From assembly GCA_002389785.1 (NCBI GenBank), contig DGQS01000064.1, positions 1 through 32,085 of the forward strand: 32,085 nucleotides of DNA. Direction: 5' to 3'. This document shows, piece by piece, positions 16,167 through 24,629 of this stretch. Below the pieces are notes generated by a model that was given only the letters and a program-made list of their open reading frames with translations, made no database searches and was not told the DNA's origin. Source of the DNA: Bacteroidetes bacterium UBA4408 (GTDB lineage: Bacteria; Bacteroidota; Bacteroidia; UBA4408). A program made the position numbers and the translations under genes. How positions within the stretch are numbered: position 1 is the stretch's first letter; every line of letters starts with the position of its first letter.

Positions 16167-17432
16167 ATGAAAACATCGGAAAAGTTATTTTACTTGCCAA
16201 GCTTTACTTTACTAATTGCCTTCTTAATCAAGCTAACTTTTATTCCTAACCATGTTATTGTTGTTATTGTTAGCTTTTTATTACTCCTAGTTTTATTGAT
16301 TATGTTTTTAGTTAGAGAAATAAAAAAGGAAAATCAGCTTTTCAAAAAACTATATCATGTTTTGTTTTTCTTTTTAATTCTAATCGTAATTATACTTCCG
16401 TTTTTGCATATGTTTAGTCAAGGACTAGTTCCAATACTAATTTATAGCCTAATGGCCTTAGGGGTTTTTATCTACTTTATCAAGCTAAACAAAAATCTAC
16501 CTTCTTCTAATTTTAGACCTAATAATTACCGAAATTTCGTTTATCTAAATTTACTTTTGGTTATACTTAATTCTCCATTTTTGGATATTTTGCCCGACAA
16601 ATATTACGCTCCTGATTTTCAGCCTAAGTATGAGCAAGGCACCGGGCCAAAAGTATACATTGATGAGGCTCACAATAACTATCACACATCTTCAGGACTA
16701 TATACCACCTTTACCAATATTCTTAAAAAGGATGGATATACTGTTTATCCATTAACAAGTAAGATAAGCAATACATCGTTAGATCAAATAAAAATATTGG
16801 TAATTTCAAATGCACTTCACATAAAAAATAGCGATAACTGGGAGAAACCTGTGTATTCTGCTTTTGAAGAGCGAGAAATACAACTTATTAAGAAATGGGT
16901 TGAAAATGGTGGCTCCTTATTTTTAATTGCAGATCACCCTCCATTTTCAAGTGCCTCAAAAAATCTTGCAGCAGAATTTGGATTTGAATTTACTGATGGA
17001 ACAGCTCGGCAAAAGAAAAAAGGAAAAAGCGATTTATTTAGTAGGAAAAACGGCTTACTCCTAGCGAATGAAATTACTAATGGAACTACTTCTGAAGAAT
17101 ACATTGACTCTATAGTTACCTTTACAGGACAAGCTTTTAAAATACCCGATTCTGCAAAATCGATTTTACATTTCGATGAGACATTTGCTTTATACTCACC
17201 TAAAATTTACAACGATTTCTCAAATTGTATACCTGAAAACATAAATGGATATTCCCAAGGCGCATATATAACAGTTGGTAAAGGCAAGCTGGTTGTATTC
17301 GGAGAAGCTGCAATGTTTTCAGGGCAGTTAGGCGCAGGATTAAGTTTTTTTAAGGTGGGTATGAATTCATCCAAAGCAAAAAACAATTACAAATTGTTAT
17401 TAAACATTATGCATTGGTTGGACAATAAATAA
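16167..17432 (+). CDS. membrane protein with DUF4350-like soluble domain, function unknown
   Basis: This protein of about 421 residues (from MKTSEKLFYL) has four or five hydrophobic helices in its first 140 residues and then a soluble domain of about 260 residues. The soluble part begins KVYIDEAHNNYHTSSGLYTT and includes ILVISNALHIKN, WVENGGSLFLIADHPPF and KGKLVVFGEAAMFSGQLGAG. These features recall DUF4350/GldG-type domains with a class-I amidotransferase-like fold, which lack an obvious catalytic Cys-His pair. The likely side is periplasmic or extracytoplasmic, but this is not determined. Upstream alternatives are an ATG at 16158 and a TTG at 16137. The gene is convergent with the sugar-transferase gene, with 30 bases between stops. 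It is not a recognised named gene. Confidence 0.75.
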   Translation: MKTSEKLFYLPSFTLLIAFLIKLTFIPNHVIVVIVSFLLLLVLLIMFLVREIKKENQLFKKLYHVLFFFLILIVIILPFLHMFSQGLVPILIYSLMALGVFIYFIKLNKNLPSSNFRPNNYRNFVYLNLLLVILNSPFLDILPDKYYAPDFQPKYEQGTGPKVYIDEAHNNYHTSSGLYTTFTNILKKDGYTVYPLTSKISNTSLDQIKILVISNALHIKNSDNWEKPVYSAFEEREIQLIKKWVENGGSLFLIADHPPFSSASKNLAAEFGFEFTDGTARQKKKGKSDLFSRKNGLLLANEITNGTTSEEYIDSIVTFTGQAFKIPDSAKSILHFDETFALYSPKIYNDFSNCIPENINGYSQGAYITVGKGKLVVFGEAAMFSGQLGAGLSFFKVGMNSSKAKNNYKLLLNIMHWLDNK

Positions 17433-17462
17433 AATCGGGATAAAATTAAAATTAGTTGTAGG

Positions 17463-19790
17463 TTATTTCCCTCTTCCTTGCACTACTATCAATACTGTAT
17501 AAATCATAATTTTAATATCTACAGCAAGGCTCATATTTTCGATATATAAAATATCGTATTTGAGGCGTTCAATCATCTGGTCTACATTTTCGGCATAGCC
17601 ATACTTTACTTGCCCCCAAGAAGTAATGCCCGGTCGAACCTTATGTAAATGCTTATAATGTGGAGCTTTTTGGACTATTTGATCAATAAAAAATTGTCTT
17701 TCCGGACGCGGTCCAACCAGCGACATATCGTTGGTGAGTACATTCCAAAATTGAGGAATTTCATCCAAGCGTACTTTTCGCATAAATCTTCCAAAAGGTG
17801 TAATTCGTGAATCGCTTTTACTGCTGAGTGTTGGTCCATTTTTTTCAGCATCCGTAAACATCGATCTAAACTTATGGATTTTAAAGGGCTTACCGTGTAT
17901 ACCAATACGTTCGTGGCTATAAAAGACAGGACCTTTAGAGGTAGATTTAATTATTATTGCCACAATAAGATAAACCGGCGAAAGCAACACTAGCGCAAAT
18001 AACGATACCCCGATATCCATTAAACGTTTTAAATAAAATTGCCCAGTAGGCATTATATTTCGGGATATCTCAATCAGTGCGGCGCCAAATATGGAAGTCA
18101 TTTTTACCGATCCGGATAAGATATCGTACATATCGGGAATAACTTTAATAATACAATTACTATCGTCGAGCTCGTTTATGATTCGTCCAATAAATTCGTG
18201 TTCGGCACTTTCAATGGCAATTATCACTTCTTCAACCTTGTACTCATCGATCAGTTTTTTTAAGCCTTTGTATTCGCCTAGATGATTCAACTTTTGCATG
18301 AGTAAATGGCTCTTCCCATTTTTATTCTCAACCGTAACAAATCCTACAAACTTATTTCCCGAAGATTTTCGCTGAGCTTGCAACTCTTCGTATAAATTCC
18401 AAGCATTTTCATTGCTACCAACGATAATGGTGTTGAACCCTATTTTTCGGCTGTGTATTTTGTGAACAATATTGGTGGAAATAATAAATCGAAAAAAATA
18501 AGTGGCAAAAAAATGAATCAGAAATAATGCAATAAATGAATAATAATAAGTTTTGTAGGAGTATATTTCATCGTCCAACAACAGCACAAAAAATAAAATA
18601 ATTACACCAATTAAGGTAATTAATAAGGTTTGCCCTAATTCACCTAAACGCGATTTACGAAACACATTTTTGTAGGTTCCGGTAGCCGAGTACAGGATAA
18701 TCCAAAACAAAGGAACCAGCATTAAGGCTATATAAAACTTAGAAGAAAAACTTATTGGAACTGAAAATCCGTATTTTATTGGCTCAATGGTTAATTTTCG
18801 AAATACAAAAAAACAACTCCACGATATTGCGGCCGCCAGTAAATCAAACAAAATGTAAAGTATACGGTAAGCGTTTTTCGACATATAAAAATACTGCACT
18901 AGTTTTAAGTTATCTAAATAAAATTCAGTTAGCGCTACATCGTTCGATTTAGCAACCCGAATCAGTATATTAAAATTATCGTATTGATAGTAATCACCAA
19001 TAAAGTCGGTTAAATTAACATACATCTTTTTCCAAATTAAACCTTGAGTGTCGTTATAGCTTGGATTAATTGTCACCAAGGGTTGTGTTACAGTGCTGAT
19101 TGCTGAATTAGCAATAAAACCAATATAAATGGGAGAGTTACTTTTATAATTGAGTTCAAAAAATACCGGTGAGCCATTCGTATTTAGTTCAAAGGCTTTT
19201 TTTGATTTATATTCAAATACCAGGTGCTGGTCATCTAAAAATGCTTGCAAGCATTTGCCATCGCCCGGAAGAGTTAAAAGAGGATCGGAAGTTGTTTTAA
19301 AGGTTGTATCGTTATTTAATGTAGCAATTAAAGAAACCGTTGACTGGTCAAAATCTTCTTTCCAAACAAATTTTGTGTAAGAACGGTATTCAACAACCGG
19401 TGAAACTTCTGTAATTTCTTCAGGAGTTAAATTAATAGTTTGTGTGTATTCAGTATAAAATGGATAAATGGGTCGGGTGCTTCCAATACCATTTTGTTTA
19501 ACTCCCGGTTTTACTTTTAAGGTATAAGTTCCATCTTTCAATACCGGAAACTTGGCAGGTAATTCATACACGCCTTGCAATTTATCGTCTAAAAATATCC
19601 AGGCATCTACAATGTTTTCAGAAGCGGAACCTTGAGTTGGTTTTAGGGTATCAGCAATACTTAATTTAATTGAGTGTATTGATAGATATGCAGGAATAGG
19701 TTCTTCCTTATCGAACTTACTGCACGAAACTATTGAAAAACAACAAAGTATAAAATAAATATAACTTCTTCCCGGGTAAAAATTCAACAT
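17463..19790 (-). CDS. lipoprotein domain in frame with a polyprenyl glycosylphosphotransferase (WcaJ/WbaP type)
   Basis: One open frame of 775 codons holds two unlike parts. Residues 1-302 look like a complete lipoprotein: a signal peptide with lipobox IVSC at residue 23, then two beta-rich regions, the second resembling a carbohydrate-binding or jelly-roll fold (ending FYLDNLKLVQYFY). Residues 303-775 start at an internal Met (MSKNAYRILYILFDLLAAAI), where such transferases normally begin. They show four membrane helices, a Rossmann-like domain (IGFNTIIVGSNENAWNLYEE), a re-entrant helix, the KFRSMFTDAEKNGP motif and the catalytic Asp676-Glu677 pair in RLDEIPQFWNVL. The second part transfers a sugar-1-phosphate to undecaprenyl phosphate at the start of surface-polysaccharide synthesis. 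A lipoprotein N-terminus is periplasmic, whereas the transferase N-terminus should be cytoplasmic, so two separate proteins, an internal start or a lost stop are serious alternatives. The gene follows the Gfo/Idh gene by 54 bases. Confidence 0.85.
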   Translation of the reverse strand: MLNFYPGRSYIYFILCCFSIVSCSKFDKEEPIPAYLSIHSIKLSIADTLKPTQGSASENIVDAWIFLDDKLQGVYELPAKFPVLKDGTYTLKVKPGVKQNGIGSTRPIYPFYTEYTQTINLTPEEITEVSPVVEYRSYTKFVWKEDFDQSTVSLIATLNNDTTFKTTSDPLLTLPGDGKCLQAFLDDQHLVFEYKSKKAFELNTNGSPVFFELNYKSNSPIYIGFIANSAISTVTQPLVTINPSYNDTQGLIWKKMYVNLTDFIGDYYQYDNFNILIRVAKSNDVALTEFYLDNLKLVQYFYMSKNAYRILYILFDLLAAAISWSCFFVFRKLTIEPIKYGFSVPISFSSKFYIALMLVPLFWIILYSATGTYKNVFRKSRLGELGQTLLITLIGVIILFFVLLLDDEIYSYKTYYYSFIALFLIHFFATYFFRFIISTNIVHKIHSRKIGFNTIIVGSNENAWNLYEELQAQRKSSGNKFVGFVTVENKNGKSHLLMQKLNHLGEYKGLKKLIDEYKVEEVIIAIESAEHEFIGRIINELDDSNCIIKVIPDMYDILSGSVKMTSIFGAALIEISRNIMPTGQFYLKRLMDIGVSLFALVLLSPVYLIVAIIIKSTSKGPVFYSHERIGIHGKPFKIHKFRSMFTDAEKNGPTLSSKSDSRITPFGRFMRKVRLDEIPQFWNVLTNDMSLVGPRPERQFFIDQIVQKAPHYKHLHKVRPGITSWGQVKYGYAENVDQMIERLKYDILYIENMSLAVDIKIMIYTVLIVVQGRGK
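18882..18884 (-). other. internal ATG, probable separate start of the glycosylphosphotransferase
   Basis: This ATG encodes Met303 of the long frame and would give a 473-residue transferase (17463-18884), the usual length and N-terminus for the family. The bases before it (GTGCAGTATTTTTAT) are AT-rich, as is common before Bacteroidota starts, with no Shine-Dalgarno. If used, the lipoprotein part would be read as a separate or longer product from the same mRNA. Confidence 0.45.
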
Positions 19791-19844
19791 TCCAACCGAT
19801 TCTAAAATACCGTTAAAAAAAAATCAAACGGCAAATATTGTTAT

Positions 19845-20840
19845 TTATTGTGAGCTATCGGATAAATCATTTGGAAATTTTAGCTTATTTATAATTTTAT
19901 ACGCAACATCTAATGCTTTGTAACCATCGTCAATACTAACAACCGGTGTTGTATCGTTCACAATGGATTCATAAAAAGTTTCTAATTCTTTTTTAATGGC
20001 ATTCACTGGCAATGGTTTAGGGCTATCAAAATAAATTTGTTTATGGCCTTTTCCCTTACCTAAGTCGATCGTTACCGATAAAGGATCGGGTTCTCCTTCT
20101 ACATTTTTCAAACGAACAATATTTGCTTCTTTTTCTAAAAAGTCAACCGAAATGTAAGCATCCTTCTGAAAAAAGCGGGTCTTACGCATGTTTTTCATAG
20201 ATATTCGACTGGCTGTTAAATTTGCCACACACCCGTTATCAAACTCTAAGCGGGCATTGGCAATATCGGGAGTGTCGCTAACAACAGCAACCCCACTTGC
20301 ACTAATTTTTTTAACGTTGGCATTTACAACACTTAAAATAATATCCAAATCATGAATCATTAAATCAAGAACCACTGAAACATCAGTACCTCTGGGATTA
20401 AACTGAGCCAAACGATGGGTTTCAATAAACATGGGATTGGAGCAATAGGGCAATGCAGCAGTAAATGCCGGATTAAAACGTTCAACATGACCAACTTGCA
20501 CTTTTACATTCGCTTCTCGTGCTAAATCAATCAAAGCTTTTGCTTCCTTTATTGTGTTGGTAATAGGTTTCTCAATAAATATATGTTTCGATTTCTTAAG
20601 CGCTTTTGCTGCACAAGAATAATGCGTAATTGTAGGGGTTACAATATCTACTGCATCCACCTCTTCGAGCAAACTATCAACTGAATCGTAGCGATTTATG
20701 CCAAATTCAGAAATAACTTTTGCTGCATTTTCATCATCGGGGTCAAAAAATCCAATTAAATCAAATTGAGGAATCTCTTTTAGTAATTTAATGTGAATTT
20801 TTCCCAGATGTCCTGCACCCAATACCCCAATTCGTATCAT
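19845..20840 (-). CDS. Gfo/Idh/MocA-family oxidoreductase, possibly nucleotide-sugar dehydrogenase
   Basis: This 331-residue NAD(P)-dependent oxidoreductase has an N-terminal Rossmann fold with GAGHLGK (Gly8, Gly10, Gly13) and the conserved Glu90-Lys91-Pro92 motif. The catalytic region is VLDLMIHDLDIIL, with His163 and Asp164. The segments VGHVERFNPAF and DVSVVLDLMIHD resemble UDP-N-acetylglucosamine 3-dehydrogenase (GnnA) and related nucleotide-sugar enzymes. No GnnB-type aminotransferase gene is adjacent, so that substrate is only a suggestion. It lies 54 bases upstream of the sugar-transferase frame on the same strand, which supports a role in surface-polysaccharide or LPS sugar supply. 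It is divergent from pcm. The start is the ATG at 20840, giving the standard MIRIGVLGAG. Confidence 0.9.
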   Translation of the reverse strand: MIRIGVLGAGHLGKIHIKLLKEIPQFDLIGFFDPDDENAAKVISEFGINRYDSVDSLLEEVDAVDIVTPTITHYSCAAKALKKSKHIFIEKPITNTIKEAKALIDLAREANVKVQVGHVERFNPAFTAALPYCSNPMFIETHRLAQFNPRGTDVSVVLDLMIHDLDIILSVVNANVKKISASGVAVVSDTPDIANARLEFDNGCVANLTASRISMKNMRKTRFFQKDAYISVDFLEKEANIVRLKNVEGEPDPLSVTIDLGKGKGHKQIYFDSPKPLPVNAIKKELETFYESIVNDTTPVVSIDDGYKALDVAYKIINKLKFPNDLSDSSQ

Positions 20841-20863
20841 TTTAATTATGTTTAAATTCGAAT

Positions 20864-20871
20864 CAAAAGTA
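20864..20871 (-). promoter_or_regulatory. candidate -7 element TACTTTTG for the oxidoreductase gene
   Basis: On the minus strand this reads TACTTTTG, an exact TAnnTTTG match, 23 bases before the ATG at 20840. No clear -33 box was found. Confidence 0.4.
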
Positions 20872-20973
20872 GTCCTTAGCGAATGCTGATTCTTTAAGTG
20901 CAGACCTAATTTTATAACATTGCTTTGTTAGTTCTTTCGTTAAAAAACAAAAGTTACAACTGTTAGTAAAGTA

Positions 20974-20981
20974 TATTTTTG
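20974..20981 (+). promoter_or_regulatory. candidate -7 element TATTTTTG for pcm
   Basis: TATTTTTG matches TAnnTTTG and lies 14 bases before the pcm ATG at 20996. The -33 region is weak. Confidence 0.35.
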
Positions 20982-20995
20982 TTTCAAGTTGAAGT

Positions 20996-21634
20996 ATGGA
21001 AGATAATTATAAACACAAGGGAATTCGTCGACAATTAGTTGCTTTGTTGCAAAGCAAAGGCATTAAAAATCAATTGGTTTTGCAAGCTATAGAAGCAATT
21101 CCGCGACATTTATTTTTGGATAGTTCTTTTTTAAAATTTGCTTATCAGGACGAGGCATTTCCAATAGGGGCAAAGCAAACTATTTCACATCCCTATACGG
21201 TGGCTTTTCAAACCGAATTGCTTGAATTAAAAAAAGGAGACAAAGTGCTCGAAGTAGGCACTGGAAGTGGTTATCAAACTGCAGTGTTATGCTATTTGGG
21301 GGCTAAAGTATTTACAATTGAACGACAAAAAACCTTGTACGACAAGACAAAAATATTTTTGCCTACCTTAGGTTATAACGCCAAGTTTTTTTATGGAGAT
21401 GGCTACAAAGGTATACCACCATTCGCACCCTACGACAAAATTATAGTAACAGCAGGAGCTCCGTTAATTCCTGAAGCATTAATGGCACAATTAAAAGTAG
21501 GAGGTAAGTTGGTGATACCGGTGGGGGATGATTCCGGTCAACAAATGATTTCGATGATTCGAAAACAAAATGGATTTGAACAGACCACGCACGGAAGTTT
21601 TAAATTTGTACCACTGTTAGAACAAAAGGTATAA
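20996..21634 (+). CDS. pcm: protein-L-isoaspartate O-methyltransferase
   Basis: This 212-residue cytosolic enzyme methylates isoaspartyl residues in damaged proteins using S-adenosylmethionine, so that they can revert to normal aspartate. The family's N-terminal region is seen in IPRHLFLDSS and in TISHPYTVAFQTELL, where many relatives have ISQPY. SAM-binding motif I is VLEVGTGSGYQT (about residues 84-95). The later part PYDKIIVTAGAPLIPEALMA and GGKLVIPVGD are also typical. Length fits the family. It is divergent from the Gfo/Idh gene and is followed by a lipoprotein gene after about 65 bases. Confidence 0.95.
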   Translation: MEDNYKHKGIRRQLVALLQSKGIKNQLVLQAIEAIPRHLFLDSSFLKFAYQDEAFPIGAKQTISHPYTVAFQTELLELKKGDKVLEVGTGSGYQTAVLCYLGAKVFTIERQKTLYDKTKIFLPTLGYNAKFFYGDGYKGIPPFAPYDKIIVTAGAPLIPEALMAQLKVGGKLVIPVGDDSGQQMISMIRKQNGFEQTTHGSFKFVPLLEQKV

Positions 21635-21700
21635 GCGCATTTTTCCTATTTTTACATTTCCTTCTGATAAATTAAGTACATGGAGATTAATTTTAACATC

Positions 21701-22408
21701 ATGCAAAAAAGAGTAGGATTCGCTTTTTTAATAATTAATTTATTGGTTCTTAATTCTTGCAGAAAAGGAAGTGAAGACCCTATTTTTTCAATTTATTCGC
21801 GTAAAGCTCGACTAGCAGGCGATTGGAACATTGTTTCTTACAACGAGAATCAATCCTTGAATTACACATTTCCTGATGGTACTACTTCCAATGAAACATT
21901 TAATCGAAATTTTGGAACAGTAAATTATGTTGAAAGTGGAATTTCAGCAACTGCCTCTTATACCTATTCAGGTAAAATAAGTCGGAGTCATTATCACTTT
22001 TCTAAATCAGGTGATTGGAATTCGGTAATTGAATACTTCATTTACGTGCCACAAGCTGTTGGGGGCTATTACGTTTCTAAAACCCGCATTGAAGAAGAAG
22101 GAACCTGGAAGTTTAATGACAAAAACGCTGATTTGAAAAAGAAAGAAAGCATGGAACTTACAACCAATTTATCGGGTAAATTTTATTATACTTATTCAAC
22201 CTATTTAGGCACTACCATCGATTCTGTAGCCGATTCTGTTTACACAACTACACCACAAATTGCCACTTGGAGAATAATCGGATTAAGTAAAAATCGTTTA
22301 AAAGCTGTAATTGAATCAGAAAATTCGATTTCGAGCAATGTTAATGGAAATGCAGGAACTAAAATAACTACAGTAAAAAGTACCGATATTGAGATGTTGG
22401 AGGAATAG
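21701..22408 (+). CDS. lipoprotein of unknown function, lipocalin-like
   Basis: This protein has about 235 residues from the ATG at 21701 (MQKRVGFAFLIINLLVLNSC). That start gives a compact signal peptide with lipobox LNSC at residue 20; an ATG at 21680 adds seven residues. After the lipid-anchored Cys come YSRKARLAGDWNIVSY, a run of short beta-type segments, EEGTWKFNDKNADLKKKESM and ATWRIIGLSKNRLKAV. The GDW and TWKF elements resemble lipocalin-like lipoproteins often found as paralogues in Bacteroidota. No ligand or role can be named. It converges on smpB, with 5 bases between the stop codons. Confidence 0.75.
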   Translation: MQKRVGFAFLIINLLVLNSCRKGSEDPIFSIYSRKARLAGDWNIVSYNENQSLNYTFPDGTTSNETFNRNFGTVNYVESGISATASYTYSGKISRSHYHFSKSGDWNSVIEYFIYVPQAVGGYYVSKTRIEEEGTWKFNDKNADLKKKESMELTTNLSGKFYYTYSTYLGTTIDSVADSVYTTTPQIATWRIIGLSKNRLKAVIESENSISSNVNGNAGTKITTVKSTDIEMLEE

Positions 22409-22413
22409 AGTTT

Positions 22414-22857
22414 TTACTTCATCCTTCGGTCCATTTCCCGCTTGGCATCCTTTGTTTTTAAATCTTCACGTTTATCGTAATTCTTTTTACCTTTTGCCAA
22501 GGCTATTTCCAATTTAGCATAACCACTTTCAGCAATATATAAGCGTAATGGTACTATCGTGAGTCCTTTGTCTTTTAATTTCACTAACAATTTTTTAAGC
22601 TCTTTTTTAGAAAGCAATAATTTACGGTCGCGTTTAGGCTCGTGATTGTTGTATGTACCTTCTTTATAAGGGCTTATATGCATGTTGCGTACGAACAATT
22701 CACCATTAAAGAACGTGCAAAAAGCATCTGCAATGTTAGCATCGCTCTCGCGAATCGATTTTATTTCGGTTCCTGTTAACTGAATACCGGCTTCGTATTT
22801 ATCAATAAAACTATATTCAAAACTTGCTTTTCTGTTCTTAATATTTACTTCCTTCAT
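22414..22857 (-). CDS. smpB: SsrA-binding protein SmpB
   Basis: This protein of about 147 residues binds tmRNA and delivers it to stalled ribosomes for trans-translation. Family signatures are clear: [50 protein letters not shown] and the basic tail [20 protein letters not shown]. The start is set at the ATG at 22857 ([10 protein letters not shown]), which matches the usual SmpB N-terminus; an ATG at 22875 would add six residues not typical of the family. It is divergent from the POT transporter gene. The tmRNA gene itself was not seen in this window. Confidence 0.96.
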   Translation of the reverse strand: MKEVNIKNRKASFEYSFIDKYEAGIQLTGTEIKSIRESDANIADAFCTFFNGELFVRNMHISPYKEGTYNNHEPKRDRKLLLSKKELKKLLVKLKDKGLTIVPLRLYIAESGYAKLEIALAKGKKNYDKREDLKTKDAKREMDRRMK

Positions 22858-22887
22858 AGCAATCCCTAAGTGCATATATTATTTGCA

Positions 22888-22895
22888 CAAACTTA
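22888..22895 (-). promoter_or_regulatory. candidate -7 element TAAGTTTG for smpB
   Basis: On the minus strand this reads TAAGTTTG, an exact TAnnTTTG match, 30 bases before the preferred smpB start at 22857. The -33 position is poor. Confidence 0.35.
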
Positions 22896-22970
22896 CTGCT
22901 TCTGTTTAAACTACTATAAAATTTATTTTCAGCATTCTATTAGTATATTTAGCCGGTTAAATATACTTGT

Positions 22971-24608
22971 ATGAGCAGTAAAAAATCACACCCTAAAGGA
23001 TTACCTTATTTGTTTTTTACCGAAATGTGGGAACGTTTTGGTTATTACCTTATGATTGGAATATTTGTATTGTACATGACCGATTACGAAAAAGGGGGAT
23101 TGAATTTGGAGCGCAGCCAAGCTTCAGATATTTTTGGAACTTTTATCGCCTTAAACTACTTAACTCCATTTATTGGAGGAATGTTGGCCGATCGTTTATT
23201 GGGATACCGAAAGTCAATTATAATAGGTGGTTTACTCATGGGATGTGGCTATATAGGATTGGCAGTTCCCGGGAATACAGCATTTTTTATTTCACTTTTT
23301 TTAATGGTAATTGGAAATGGTTTTTTTAAGCCAAACATCAGCACTCTTTTGGGAAATTTATATTCAGCACCTGAATACAAATCGATGAAAGATAGTGGCT
23401 ATAGCATTTTTTACATGGGAATTAATATTGGCGCTTTTATATGTAATTTTTTTGCAGCCTTTCTACGAAATACTTACGGATGGGGTGAAGCCTTTATTGC
23501 AGCCGGAATAGGAATGTTCTTAGGAGTAGCAGTTTTTATTATTGGCAACAAACATTATGCGCATGTGGATGTCCCTAAAACGCAAAATAAAGATGAACAA
23601 TCTGTTTTTACGGTACTTAGTAAAGTAATGCTGCCTGCTATTGTTATTGGTATAGCTTCCTGGTTTATTCCTGGAAATATATTTGGAAGCGATAGCAGCG
23701 ATGCTTTTTTACTGGGTTCAATACCGGTTATTGCATTTTATGCTTCGCTTTATTTTAAAGCTAAAGAAGACGAGAAGCGACCGATTGGAGCCTTGCTTTC
23801 AATATTTGCTGTAGTGGTTGTATTTTGGGCAGTATTTAAGCAAAATGGTACTGCTTTAACTACATGGGCACAATATTATACCGATCGCGAAACTCCTGAG
23901 GTAGCATTAAAAGTAACAGATGCCTTAAAATTAAACGAAACTGTAACTTATACAAAGGACACCACCTACTTGCTGGATGCACAGTTCCGAAAACAAAAAA
24001 GCGCATCCGGTGATTTTGAAAAAGGATTGTCATTTCCTGCTTACTATTTAAACGATGATGTAAGTAAACTATCAGAAGGAAGCAACAAGAAATTAATTTC
24101 AACAGAGTTGTTTCAATCAATAAATCCATTTTTTGTGGTAACATTAACACCATTGGTAGTTGCATTCTTTAGTTTTTTAAGAAGTAGAAGTAAAGAGCCC
24201 ACCACACCAGCAAAAATTTGCTTAGGATTATTCGTGAGTGGTTTATCAACATTAATTATGGTTGGAGCAGTGTACTATTGCGGAAACGGTACCGAAAAAG
24301 CAGGTGCAGAATGGCTTATTGCATCCTATGGAATTGTAACGGTTGGTGAATTGTTGTTAAGTCCTATGGGCTTAAGTTTGGTGTCGAAATTAAGTCCAAC
24401 CCACATTACCGGATTAATGATGGGAGGCTGGTCGCTAGCAACTTCACTGGGTAATAAATTTAGTGGAATATTGGCCACTTTATGGGATGGTTATGATAAT
24501 AAAGCAATGTACTTTTTAGTAAACTTTGTTTTGTTGATGTTAGCAACAGCCGCGCTGGCATTGATGCTTAAACGCTTGAACAAAATATTTAAGGAATACC
24601 AGGCCTAA
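22971..24608 (+). CDS. POT/PTR-family proton-coupled peptide transporter
   Basis: This 545-residue inner-membrane protein is a proton:oligopeptide symporter of the POT family within MFS. The hallmark ExxERFxYY motif is present as EMWERFGYY (Glu18, Glu21-Arg22-Phe23, Tyr25-Tyr26). The family signature around GMLADRLLGYRKSIIIGGLL and the later FFKPNISTLLGNLY are also seen. About 12-14 hydrophobic helices fit the family. A polar stretch at about residues 300-380, between helices in the second half, is larger than in short relatives but common in Bacteroidota versions. It converges on mntH with 21 bases between stops. Di- or tripeptides are the expected substrates; exact specificity is not readable. 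Confidence 0.93.
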   Translation: MSSKKSHPKGLPYLFFTEMWERFGYYLMIGIFVLYMTDYEKGGLNLERSQASDIFGTFIALNYLTPFIGGMLADRLLGYRKSIIIGGLLMGCGYIGLAVPGNTAFFISLFLMVIGNGFFKPNISTLLGNLYSAPEYKSMKDSGYSIFYMGINIGAFICNFFAAFLRNTYGWGEAFIAAGIGMFLGVAVFIIGNKHYAHVDVPKTQNKDEQSVFTVLSKVMLPAIVIGIASWFIPGNIFGSDSSDAFLLGSIPVIAFYASLYFKAKEDEKRPIGALLSIFAVVVVFWAVFKQNGTALTTWAQYYTDRETPEVALKVTDALKLNETVTYTKDTTYLLDAQFRKQKSASGDFEKGLSFPAYYLNDDVSKLSEGSNKKLISTELFQSINPFFVVTLTPLVVAFFSFLRSRSKEPTTPAKICLGLFVSGLSTLIMVGAVYYCGNGTEKAGAEWLIASYGIVTVGELLLSPMGLSLVSKLSPTHITGLMMGGWSLATSLGNKFSGILATLWDGYDNKAMYFLVNFVLLMLATAALALMLKRLNKIFKEYQA

Positions 24609-24625
24609 GTTGAATTAATTTCAAC
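24609..24625. terminator. short inverted repeat between convergent POT and mntH genes
   Basis: GTTGAA and TTCAAC pair around a 5-base loop (TTAAT) and fill nearly the whole 21-base gap between the two stop codons. The stem is only 6 pairs with no T-run, so it would be a weak bidirectional terminator at best. Confidence 0.3.
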
Positions 24626-24629
24626 ACAG

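Noticed and set aside
23860..24165. Minus-strand open frame inside the POT gene
   Set aside because: It is an antisense shadow of a conserved transporter gene with no domain or start signals.
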